Part shown: positions 7,550 to 13,440 of the stretch, piece by piece | Layout of the letters: each line of letters begins with the position of its first letter | Position numbering within the stretch: position 1 is the first letter of the stretch | Notes under the pieces: model-generated | Seen by the model: the letters and a program-made list of their open reading frames with translations, nothing else | The model's database searches: none | What the model was told of the DNA's origin: nothing | Translations under genes and position numbers: made by a program | From: Ignavibacteriales bacterium | Lineage (GTDB): Bacteria > Bacteroidota > Ignavibacteria > Ignavibacteriales > Ignavibacteriaceae | Direction: 5' to 3' | NCBI GenBank assembly: GCA_020061995.1 | Contig: JAGUXE010000280.1 | Coordinates: 1 to 13,440, forward strand | Length of the DNA: 13,440 bases

Positions 7550-8485
7550 ATGGATACGCAAGTAATTTCGGTTCAGAATCATAAGGCGGTTACGGTTGTT
7601 CAACTAAGCACATCTTTTAGGGATAGCTTCAATTATATTTCCGGGGCAAGAGCTATTCGTGAAAATCTGATTGAAGTAACTGAGGTTAACAAATCGGGGG
7701 AAGTTAATTTTTTGAAGGTGGTGAATTTATCTAAAGATTACGTTTTCTTCATGGATGGCGATATTCTTGCCGGAGCAAAACAAAACCGGGTTCTTAATAC
7801 ATCGGTACTATTATCCCCAAACTCAAATACCAAACTGCCGGTAAGTTGCGTTGAGCAAGGAAGATGGAGTGCAAAATCAGAAAAATTCTCAGATACAAGT
7901 TACTCAGCTCCTACTTCTTTGAGGGCAAAGAAAGCTCAAGATGTGAAGGAAAATCTAAAATATGAGCGAATGCCTACTTCAGACCAAGGGGCTGTGTGGA
8001 GTAGTGTGAATGAGATGCAAGATTTGACTTGTTTGAGATCAAGTACTTCAAACCTTTCTGATATATTTGATGCGTTTGAAGATGATTTTGAGACTTTTAC
8101 TAAAAAGTTCACAGTTGATAATGAAGCAAACGGACTTGCCATATTCACAAATAATAAGCTGTTAAATATTGATATCTTTAACCGAACAGATATTTTCAAC
8201 GAGTATTTCCCAAAGATACTGAAGGGGGCAGCAATTGAGACTTACAAATTATCTCCGAAAGAAATCCCCACAGAGGCTGAGGCTAAATATAAGGCTCTGG
8301 ATTTCCTTGATAAGTTTGAAACTCTGAGTTTTGAGTTGAGTGACGGAGTGGGAGTAGGAAAAGAGAAACGTTTTGAAACAGAAAGTTTAACCGGATTTGA
8401 ATTGGTTCATAACGATTATACAATTCATCTGACAGCATTAAATATTCAAGGGAATAGTGGAAAGAAAAGAAAGTTTTACGAGTAA
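7550..8485 (+). CDS. ARPP-1 domain protein
   Basis: The 311-residue product carries the diagnostic run of the ARPP-1 (ARG and Rhodanese-Phosphatase-superfamily-associated protein) domain at about 65-106: FFMDGDILAGAKQNR, then LNTSVLL, then LPVSCVEQGRW. A later block (about 193-300) with LAIFTNN and the C-terminal strands THYT-like (NDYTIHLTALNIQ) completes the usual ~300-residue domain. The domain name comes from its gene neighbourhoods with ADP-ribosylglycohydrolase and phosphatases; its biochemical activity is not known to me. AAGGAT precedes the ATG by 7 bases. It overlaps the next gene by 29 bases and is divergent from a WYL regulator. With the macro-domain gene about 700 bases away, it supports a link to ADP-ribose or NAD metabolism; that link is inferred from context. 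Confidence 0.88.
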   Translation: MDTQVISVQNHKAVTVVQLSTSFRDSFNYISGARAIRENLIEVTEVNKSGEVNFLKVVNLSKDYVFFMDGDILAGAKQNRVLNTSVLLSPNSNTKLPVSCVEQGRWSAKSEKFSDTSYSAPTSLRAKKAQDVKENLKYERMPTSDQGAVWSSVNEMQDLTCLRSSTSNLSDIFDAFEDDFETFTKKFTVDNEANGLAIFTNNKLLNIDIFNRTDIFNEYFPKILKGAAIETYKLSPKEIPTEAEAKYKALDFLDKFETLSFELSDGVGVGKEKRFETESLTGFELVHNDYTIHLTALNIQGNSGKKRKFYE

Positions 8486-8741
8486 GAAAATCGATTCACC
8501 GATAGTCGTAAAAAGTTCAAATCTTAGATTACGGGAAGAGGGGGAGAAGATATTCATTCAGATATTTGATGATGGATTGAATGAATTTCCGGTAAAGAGA
8601 GATTCTGTTCGAAAACTCCTTGCAGAATACTCTCTTCCCGATTTCTTCTGGGATTTACTTAGTAACGAATCGATAGTATCAGTTGCAAATGACTATCTGT
8701 TAAGTAAAGAAAACAAGAATTTTATGCTGGATTTGAGTTAG
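8457..8741 (+). CDS. Small hypothetical protein overlapping the ARPP-1 gene
   Basis: A 94-codon frame begins at GTG 8457, inside the last 29 bases of the ARPP-1 gene, and ends with TAG at 8739-8741. No ATG start is available upstream of the conserved-looking part, so GTG is the best choice, with GGA eight bases ahead. The protein has balanced composition (SSNLRLREEGEKIFIQIFDD, LPDFFWDLLSNESIV) with strands followed by helices and reads as a real protein. I do not recognise a family. The overlap implies translational coupling and joint function with the ARPP-1 protein. Confidence 0.7.
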   Translation: MERKESFTSKKIDSPIVVKSSNLRLREEGEKIFIQIFDDGLNEFPVKRDSVRKLLAEYSLPDFFWDLLSNESIVSVANDYLLSKENKNFMLDLS

Positions 8742-9183
8742 AAATGTATGATACGGATGTCGTTGTGTAAGACTAAAACTAGTTGTCAGAAGCCAAAATC
8801 GCATAGCGATATAGCTATTATTGGTTGATTAAATTTCTTAATAATTTGTATCATTTATACTACTGTGTAATTCCTTACCCGTTTGGTCATGACACTCGTT
8901 TTTTGTATCTCTAAATCTAACTATTTGAAAAGTATCTTTCCATCTGAAGATATATAACTCTTTTTCGGTGCTCTTGGGATTTTCAATAAATCAAAAACCC
9001 CAATACAGCAGAACGGGAAAAAATTAAAATTGGAGGAAAAATTAAGAGACAAGGACTCTCTGATCAGTGAGATAGTAGAAGACAACCTCCGTCTTTAAAA
9101 AAATTAAAGCGGCGCATTACAACCACGTGACCGATTTTTAGTTTTTCAAATCGACATTAATAAAAAAAGCAGACTAAGCTAAG
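8742..9183. other. 442-bp convergent intergenic region
   Basis: It lies between the small + strand gene and the macro-domain gene on the minus strand. No intact gene is seen. It holds a small hairpin ATCGC-ATA-GCGAT near 8808-8820, an imperfect stem (TTGGG / CCCAA with T/A tracts) near 8975-9005, and a degenerate coding-like frame described separately. No T-run terminator is obvious on either strand. Confidence 0.6.
8958..9141 (+). pseudogene. Possible remnant of a transposase-like coiled-coil segment
   Basis: A frame without an ATG runs from after the TAA at 8955 to TAA 9096-9098. Its last part reads LEEKLRDKDSLISEIVEDNL, then RL. Dropping one T at 9094-9096 would continue it as KKIKAAHYNHVTDF to TAG 9139-9141. 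The pattern (L-E-E-K-L, K-D-x-L-I-x-E, N-L-R-L-K-K) resembles the leucine-zipper tail of small IS3-type transposase subunits. This is an impression from a short, low-complexity stretch; chance is a real alternative. Confidence 0.25.
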
Positions 9184-9741
9184 CTACCCTTTTTTACTCT
9201 GCAAATATGCAATAGCTTCGTTGAATTTAGTTTCGTCCGGAATTGCTAAAAATATTTCTACACCTGTTACTCCGTATGGTTTATTATCATTGCATTCATC
9301 AATAAGTACATCGATAAATTCCTTTACACTAACTCTATTATTATTAGCTATTAATGGAAATGCCATAGGTTTCCAGAAAAAACCGGCAGCCAAAGCCAAA
9401 CATTGTCCAACTGCAAATCTAAGATGCTCAAAATTTTCTCCGGGATTTTTTGTTACGGTATGTATAATACTATGAATACCATATTTATCCAACAAGTCAT
9501 ATGAGCCTGTAATCATAATCCGTCCTTCGCGTACATGATTATTATTCTCTGCAGCTTGCTCAGCAAGTTCTTTTTGTAACGAAGGGCCGGCTTCTTTATT
9601 TAATAAAGTAGATACATGCCCTTCAGAAGTACTTAAACGAAGATAGGTGTTTGTTGGGTTAATGATATATTTGGCCCCCACATCCAGAATTGAAGCTTGT
9701 CTAACTTTGAGTGTAAAAGTTTCAGTTACTTCAAAGTCCAT
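9184..9741 (-). CDS. Macro-domain protein (ADP-ribose binding / hydrolase candidate)
   Basis: The 185-residue product is a single macro domain. It shows AKYIINPTN (23-31, the NPxN ligand loop), a degenerate SEGHVSTLLNKEAGPSL loop where classic members have GGGVA.AI...AG, VREGRIMITGSYDL (70-83), and IHSIIHTV (89-96). The usual end strand VTGVEIFLAI is also present. Macro domains bind ADP-ribose, and some remove it from protein or nucleic acid. The catalytic Asn of hydrolytic MacroD types may be Asn31, but the glycine loop differs. AAGGAG lies 8 bases before the ATG at 9741, a strong ribosome-binding site. It is monocistronic, convergent to the ARPP-1 pair, and followed upstream by a strong terminator hairpin. 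It could act on ADP-ribosylation produced by the host or a phage; that is inference. Confidence 0.88.
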   Translation of the reverse strand: MDFEVTETFTLKVRQASILDVGAKYIINPTNTYLRLSTSEGHVSTLLNKEAGPSLQKELAEQAAENNNHVREGRIMITGSYDLLDKYGIHSIIHTVTKNPGENFEHLRFAVGQCLALAAGFFWKPMAFPLIANNNRVSVKEFIDVLIDECNDNKPYGVTGVEIFLAIPDETKFNEAIAYLQSKKG

Positions 9742-9815
9742 GAAATTACTCCTTGTTTAAATTAAAAAATAATACACTATACTCTATAATTCTTATACCA
9801 ATTTCTAAGGTAAAG

Positions 9816-9842
9816 AAAACAAGCTGAGTGTTAGCTTGTTTT
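9816..9842. terminator. Bidirectional intrinsic terminator
   Basis: AAAACAAGCT and AGCTTGTTTT form a perfect 10-bp stem around a 7-base loop, with an A-run before and a T-run after, so it can stop transcription on either strand. No annotated gene ends here. It lies about 75 bases upstream of the macro gene start, and may protect that gene from transcripts coming from the right or end an unannotated RNA. Confidence 0.75.
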
Positions 9843-9908
9843 GTCCATTGTTTCAGTTGTTACCAACCTAAAACCCCACTAATGGATTATTTTCCCAGCT
9901 TTTATATA

Positions 9909-10043
9909 ACAAAAAAAACATCCAAAAAAAAATAATATTGGAACCAAGGGGGGGGGGGTAATCCGATATCTGGATACCTGGTGTTTTTTGGTAGGGCGTG
10001 GGGTATGGAACCTAAATCGTCTATTGTGAGTTTGGTTTTGTGT
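9909..10043 (+). repeat. Intergenic direct repeat, copy B
   Basis: This is the second copy of the repeat at 6315-6442. AACCAAGGGG begins at 9942 and is extended here into a run of 11 G (9948-9958). TTGGTAGGG, TATGGAA and the 22-base end block (10022-10043, one mismatch) are in the same order. It also holds ATCC-GATATCT-GGAT and ATACC...GGTAT pairings that suggest a folded RNA. It lies between the macro gene and the DUF5659 promoter. Confidence 0.75.
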
Positions 10044-10377
10044 GAAACTGTTTTCAAACCTTCATCTAATAAAAAAGCCGATCCCTCGACGAGTTATATC
10101 TGTTTCTGCAATGGCTTATCACGTGTGGACTGACATTTATTCCATATCCTGTGAATTCATTTGTTTTTTCATTTTGATACCTTTTTCTAACGCAACTTTC
10201 TGTAACGTTTTCCAAATAAGCGTTGTTCACCTCATTACCCACTCGTGACTTCAAATCCTATTTACACGACTCTAAATTTCAACACTCCAGAGAGGCGGGA
10301 TTTTTTTGATATAATGTTCTTATTTTGGTTTTGCCTGCCCGGACTTTGTGATAATCTAAAATAATTTTGGATCAGAC

Positions 10378-10406
10378 TTGACTTCACCGATGCAATGGTT
10401 TATACT
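10378..10406 (+). promoter_or_regulatory. Sigma-70-type promoter for the DUF5659-primase operon
   Basis: TTGACT (10378-10383) and TATACT (10401-10406) are separated by exactly 17 bases, each one base from the E. coli consensus. Transcription would begin near 10413, leaving a leader of about 75 bases before the DUF5659 ATG at 10487. Confidence 0.65.
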
Positions 10407-10466
10407 ATTATATATGTATGGGGAAATAATAACTTACTCCCTTCCGCCTAAAGGCAATATAAATGT

Positions 10467-10477
10467 AAATTCAGAGG
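10467..10477 (+). promoter_or_regulatory. Ribosome-binding element AAATTCAGAGG (first copy)
   Basis: The 11-base motif lies 20 bases (start to start) before the ATG of the DUF5659 gene. The identical motif recurs at 10735-10745, also 20 bases before the ATG of the primase gene. The AGAGG part acts as Shine-Dalgarno. Confidence 0.6.
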
Positions 10478-10486
10478 AAAATCAAA

Positions 10487-10783
10487 ATGATAAATACTCA
10501 CGTAACTTCAATCCGCGATTTTTATCTTGCCAGCTTCCTAATCGCTGCTGGATTAAAATTGCAGTCACATAACAAACAAAACGGTAATACGGTCTTTAAT
10601 TTTAAAAATGATGAAATGACAACAAAGGCCATCAATTCATACTATTCCATGAGTGCATCAATTGAACCAATGACCTATTCGAACGCAATTAAATCGCTCA
10701 AGTCCATCTTATATTCATATGGTTATACAAATTCAAATTCAGAGGTAAATAATTATGTCAAACAATATAAAGGAAATAATTAA
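10487..10783 (+). CDS. DUF5659-domain small protein
   Basis: The 98-residue product matches the DUF5659 pattern: RDFYLASFLIAAGLKLQSH (10-28), a short loop, VFNFKNDE (36-43), then a helix with AINSYYSMSASIEPMTYSNA and SLKSILYSYGY at the end. The domain is known from small genes near phage- and plasmid-type primases; its role is unknown. It has its own promoter and a clear ribosome-binding site, and its last 29 bases overlap the primase gene, so the two are coupled. It may be a DNA-binding partner or regulator of the replication gene; that is inference. Confidence 0.78.
   Translation: MINTHVTSIRDFYLASFLIAAGLKLQSHNKQNGNTVFNFKNDEMTTKAINSYYSMSASIEPMTYSNAIKSLKSILYSYGYTNSNSEVNNYVKQYKGNN
10735..10745 (+). 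promoter_or_regulatory. Ribosome-binding element AAATTCAGAGG (second copy)
   Basis: Exact copy of the 10467-10477 motif at the same distance from the next start codon (10755), placed within the DUF5659 coding sequence. It supports the 10755 start of the primase. Confidence 0.6.
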
Positions 10784-13004
10784 TACGGAACTAGTTTCAG
10801 TAACCGAAAGAACTGAACAAAAACAAAATCTTTCAAAAATCAACCCAACAACCGTAACAGAAACTGCTGTTGATATTGTCAGACGGTTTACAAATGAATA
10901 TGGTTTGAGTATTATAAAAATAAAAGCCGAAGATAAAGTCCCGGAATGGGCTTCATGGAAAAAATATCAAACTGTTAAACTCACCCAAAACGAAATAATC
11001 GATAATTTCAGCACAGAGAACGAACCCCGCATTGCAATAGTTTGCGGAAGAGTCTCCGGAAATCTGGAGTTGCTCGACATTGATAATAAATTTAATAATA
11101 TGGACGAACTTTATCCAAAGTTTTTAGAACTCCATGGTGTAAAAGAAGTTGTCAACAAGTGTGTCGTTGAGACTTCGATGAGTGGGGGTGTTCATATTTA
11201 TTATCGCTGTACAGAAATCCAGGGGAATCAAAAGCTCGCGATGTGCCCTACGGGAAGAATTGACGATAAGGGAAAAACTATTTATGAAACAGTTTTTGAA
11301 ACCCGAGGCGAGGGGGGTTATGTTGTTTGTTCTCCATCCAAGGGGTATGTCCTTATTCATGGAAGTTTCGGAGAAATACCGGAACTTACTCCTGATGAGC
11401 GAGAAATACTATTAAATGGAGCACGCTTTTTTAATAAAAAAATCAGTGAGGAAAAACCATATTCAGACAGAAAGAAATATAAAACGGGAACTCCATGGGA
11501 TTTGTATAATAATTCCTCCGAAGCTGTAGCTGAATGCAAAGAATTATTAAAAGCTGTTGGTTGGAAGCAGGCTGGAGGAAATCAGAATGAGGAATATTGG
11601 CAGCGCCCCGGCAAAAAGCAAGGGGTCTCTGCAAGCTATAGGGATAAAAGTTTTAGAGTTTTTTCAACAAATGCTGCTCCGTTTGAAAATGATAGATCAT
11701 ACATGCCTTCTTCAGTTTATGCCATACTCAAATATGGTGAGGGGAAAGATAACTTCAAGAAGGCTATCGAAGACTTTATCAGCAAAGGCTTCGGATCCCA
11801 TTCAACGGCTGATATCAACCGCGTTGAGTCACATCTAAATGACCTTTATGAATTTAGGTACAATGTTGTTACCGGTTCATTGGAGATGAAACGAAGAAAT
11901 GACGAAATTTATAGGGATGTTGAAGACTATGACATGGGGAGCATTTATCGAGAGATGCAGCATAAAGAGATTAATTTTTCGCTCGATAAGTTGCATACTT
12001 TACTAAATTCGGACTTTGTACAGCTTTATGATCCTTTTAAGGAATATTTTGAAGCATTGCCAAAATGGGATGGAATTGATTATATAAAACAACTCTCCGA
12101 AACAGTTGAATTGACGGATGAGACCAAACGTGATTTTTGGTATTTATGCTTGAGGCGCTGGCTTATTGCAGCTTCTGCTTGTGCGGTTAACGAAAATGTA
12201 ACTAATGAGGTCTCCCCGATCTTTTATGGAAAACAAGGTAAGGGAAAGACAAAGTGGTTCAATAAACTGATACCAAAAAATATAGACGATAAAAAATACT
12301 TGTTCGTCGGAACAATAAATGATGATAAAGATTCAAAGTTACATTTATCGAGTAAGTTCCTTATTAATTTGGACGAGCTTGGATCATTGAATCGAGAAGA
12401 AATTGGTTACCTTAAATCCCTCTACTCATTACAACATTTGAATATCCGCGAACCTTATATGCGAAAAAGCAGAAACCTGATTCGCAGAGCGAGTTTTGTC
12501 GGAAGTATAGACCGTGAAGAATTTTTGACAGACCTATCAGGAACTCGTAGATTTTTAACCTTTTCCGTATCAGAGGTTGATTATATGCACTCAGTGGATA
12601 TGGATAAAGTTTACTCTCAAGCGTATACATTATATAAGTCAGGTGAGCGGTTTTATTTTAATGAGAATGAAATATTGGAAATAAATGAAAATAATGAGGA
12701 CTTCAGATTAAAACCATTGGAAGAGGAGTTGTTTACGCGTTGTTTTGTAAAACCAGGAACAGGAGATGCGGTTGAGCTTTTAACAACAACTGAAATAGCT
12801 AGGGAAATAATGTCGATGGATTCAGCATACAAAGTTACAGAAGCCTCTATCAAAAAAATTGGCCAACTTCTGAGTAAAAGAGATTTTAAAAAGAAAAGCA
12901 AAAGGAATGATGGCGCTTCAGTGAAAGCATGGCAGTTAAAGCGGGTTCAACAACAGATCCAATTCACCTATCAAACAAATAAACCCCTATTTCAGGAGAA
13001 TTAA
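10755..13004 (+). CDS. Primase-polymerase / VirE-type helicase replication protein
   Basis: The 749-residue protein has two enzymatic parts. The N-terminal bifunctional primase-polymerase domain (about 35-220) shows the metal-binding LLDID (106-110), the SGGVHIYY motif (143-150) and ETRGEGGYVVCSPS (182-195). The C-terminal virulence-associated-E (VirE/VapE) domain begins near KWDGIDYI (about 436). It has Walker A GKQGKGKT (about 493-500), Walker B FLINLDELGS (about 535-544) and the GTRRFLTFSV arginine motif (about 596-605). Such proteins start replication of plasmids, phages, satellites and integrative elements. The ATG at 10755 follows a GAGG ribosome-binding site and overlaps the DUF5659 gene. 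The stop at 13002-13004 is directly followed by repeat-rich origin-like DNA, which fits a replication initiator with its own origin. No truncation is seen. Confidence 0.92.
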   Translation: MSNNIKEIINTELVSVTERTEQKQNLSKINPTTVTETAVDIVRRFTNEYGLSIIKIKAEDKVPEWASWKKYQTVKLTQNEIIDNFSTENEPRIAIVCGRVSGNLELLDIDNKFNNMDELYPKFLELHGVKEVVNKCVVETSMSGGVHIYYRCTEIQGNQKLAMCPTGRIDDKGKTIYETVFETRGEGGYVVCSPSKGYVLIHGSFGEIPELTPDEREILLNGARFFNKKISEEKPYSDRKKYKTGTPWDLYNNSSEAVAECKELLKAVGWKQAGGNQNEEYWQRPGKKQGVSASYRDKSFRVFSTNAAPFENDRSYMPSSVYAILKYGEGKDNFKKAIEDFISKGFGSHSTADINRVESHLNDLYEFRYNVVTGSLEMKRRNDEIYRDVEDYDMGSIYREMQHKEINFSLDKLHTLLNSDFVQLYDPFKEYFEALPKWDGIDYIKQLSETVELTDETKRDFWYLCLRRWLIAASACAVNENVTNEVSPIFYGKQGKGKTKWFNKLIPKNIDDKKYLFVGTINDDKDSKLHLSSKFLINLDELGSLNREEIGYLKSLYSLQHLNIREPYMRKSRNLIRRASFVGSIDREEFLTDLSGTRRFLTFSVSEVDYMHSVDMDKVYSQAYTLYKSGERFYFNENEILEINENNEDFRLKPLEEELFTRCFVKPGTGDAVELLTTTEIAREIMSMDSAYKVTEASIKKIGQLLSKRDFKKKSKRNDGASVKAWQLKRVQQQIQFTYQTNKPLFQEN

Positions 13005-13007
13005 AGA

Positions 13008-13098
13008 GGTAAGAGTGGTAAGTAGGTGGTAAGTAAAGTTACCACCTACTTAACTCATTTAAAATATATAGGTTACAGCAATAAAGGTAAGTGGTAAG
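13008..13098 (+). repeat. GGTAAG direct repeats (iteron-like)
   Basis: Copies of GGTAAG start at 13008, 13017, 13028, 13086 and 13093; most are extended to GTGGTAAGT. The reverse complement TTACCAC occurs at 13213 and 13220, with the same 7-base spacing as the 13086/13093 pair. Further reverse-orientation bases form the 13039-13052 arm. Confidence 0.7.
13019..13052. repeat. Perfect 14-bp inverted repeat
   Basis: TAAGTAGGTGGTAA (13019-13032) and TTACCACCTACTTA (13039-13052) are exact complements around a 6-base spacer. It lies 14 bases after the primase stop but is not followed by a T-run, so it is a poor intrinsic terminator and fits better as a protein-binding dyad or cruciform. Confidence 0.8.
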
Positions 13099-13224
13099 TG
13101 AAATATATATATAAATAAAATTTATGTTATCCTGATAAAAAGCCAACGGAGGTTAAGGACACTAAGCAAGGTTACACCTCCGTAGTCTTTATAGAAAAGT
13201 AGTTGCCACAAGTTACCACTTACC
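13086..13224. repeat. 12-bp inverted repeat enclosing a second dyad
   Basis: GGTAAGTGGTAA (13086-13097) and TTACCACTTACC (13213-13224) are exact complements 115 bases apart. Nested inside is ACGGAGGT (13146-13153) with ACCTCCGT (13176-13183), extendable by TAA/TTA with one bulged C. An AT-rich tract lies between the left arm and the inner dyad. Confidence 0.75.
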
Positions 13225-13334
13225 ACAAGAAAAGATAAATAGAACAAAAAATTGGAGGAGTTTTTCCAAAAAAACCCCTTTCGTATGTAATCTTTTTCAT
13301 GGGTTCGTTTTTGAGCTATTTTGGTGTTTTAGGG

Positions 13335-13440
13335 GACAGTAGGTGACAGTAAAAAAAAAGTTACTGTCCCTCTGAATCTTTAGAATTCAGCTTAAATATA
13401 AAGCTTTTTCATGTTTATGACAGTAATGACAGTAATGACA
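13335..13440 (+). repeat. TGACAGTAA repeat family, continues past window end
   Basis: GACAGTA starts at 13335 and 13345 (10 bases apart), with TTACTGTCCC in reverse at 13361-13370, which pairs with the GGGACAGTA at 13333. Tandem TGACAGTAA units with a 9-base period start at 13418, 13427 and 13436, the last cut by the window edge. This motif differs from GGTAAG, so a second binding protein is possible. Confidence 0.7.

Larger units (their letters stand above)
9742..10486. other. 745-bp region between macro gene and replication module
   Basis: No convincing gene. It holds, left to right: the macro gene's promoter area and ribosome-binding site; a strong bidirectional hairpin (9816-9842); direct-repeat copy B with a run of 11 G (9909-10043); a stretch 10044-10300 with short frames on both strands, none with a recognisable product or good start signals; a TATAAT at 10310-10315 without a clear -35; and the promoter for the DUF5659 gene at 10378. 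Confidence 0.6.
13005..13440. other. Origin-like repeat region (putative replication origin)
   Basis: No gene is visible. Directly after the primase/helicase stop come five direct GGTAAG repeats, a 14-bp inverted repeat, an AT-rich stretch (13099-13135), a dyad with GGAGG/CCTCC arms, inverted copies of the repeat (13213-13226), a short TTGGA/TCCAA stem near 13252-13269, and a second repeat family TGACAGTAA reaching the window end. Iterons, an unwinding-type AT tract and dyads next to an initiator gene are the hallmarks of an iteron origin. This is inference from layout. Confidence 0.5.

Noticed and set aside
10042..10254. Overlapping short frames on both strands between repeat B and the DUF5659 promoter
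   Set aside because: Neither has a good start signal or a recognisable protein pattern; no frame stands out over the other.
13086..13224. Retron-type non-coding RNA with a1/a2 arms
   Set aside because: The inverted arms and internal hairpin are suggestive, but no reverse transcriptase gene is in the window and the arms are part of a wider repeat family.
13335..13440. CRISPR array
   Set aside because: Repeat units are only 9 bases, partly tandem without spacers, and there are no cas genes; iterons fit better.

Overview
The window is AT-rich bacterial accessory DNA with tightly packed operons. It contains no rRNA, tRNA or housekeeping gene that would fix the taxon. Gene families such as DUF5659 and a VirE-type primase/helicase, together with base composition, would fit Bacteroidota/Chlorobiota-like bacteria (for example Ignavibacteria), but this is only a guess. 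The one clear promoter is of the ordinary sigma-70 type. The mix of cargo genes, a replication gene with iteron-like repeats, and intergenic direct repeats suggests a genomic island, integrative element or plasmid.

Region 1 (2-5983, + strand) is a compact five-gene operon whose first gene is cut by the window edge. In order it encodes a coiled-coil/helical protein, a membrane-anchored trypsin/HtrA-type serine protease, a 655-residue beta-rich protein of unknown function, a MotA/ExbB-type membrane protein with a cytoplasmic tail of about 435 residues (ZorA-like), and a MotB/OmpA-type protein with one transmembrane Asp and a peptidoglycan-binding domain (ZorB-like). The last two together look like the proton-driven motor of Zorya anti-phage systems. 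Their partners differ from the ZorC/D, ZorE or ZorF/G sets known to me: a protease predicted to face the periplasm and a beta-sandwich-like protein. This is the best candidate in the window for an undescribed defence or envelope-sensing system.

Region 2 (6315-10043) is bracketed by two diverged direct copies of a non-coding repeat of about 100 bp. Inside are a WYL-domain regulator (minus strand), a divergent ARPP-1-domain gene with a small overlapping partner (plus strand), and a convergent macro-domain gene (minus strand). ARPP-1, macro and WYL together point to ADP-ribose/NAD or nucleotide-signal biology. The WYL/ARPP-1 divergent promoter region holds two inverted repeats that could be operators. 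A possible transposase remnant lies between the small gene and the macro gene.

Region 3 (10378-13440) is a replication module: a consensus promoter, a DUF5659 gene, and an overlapping primase-polymerase/VirE helicase gene. These are followed by about 430 bp of direct repeats, nested inverted repeats and an AT-rich stretch that resemble a replication origin. A second repeat family (TGACAGTAA) runs off the right edge.
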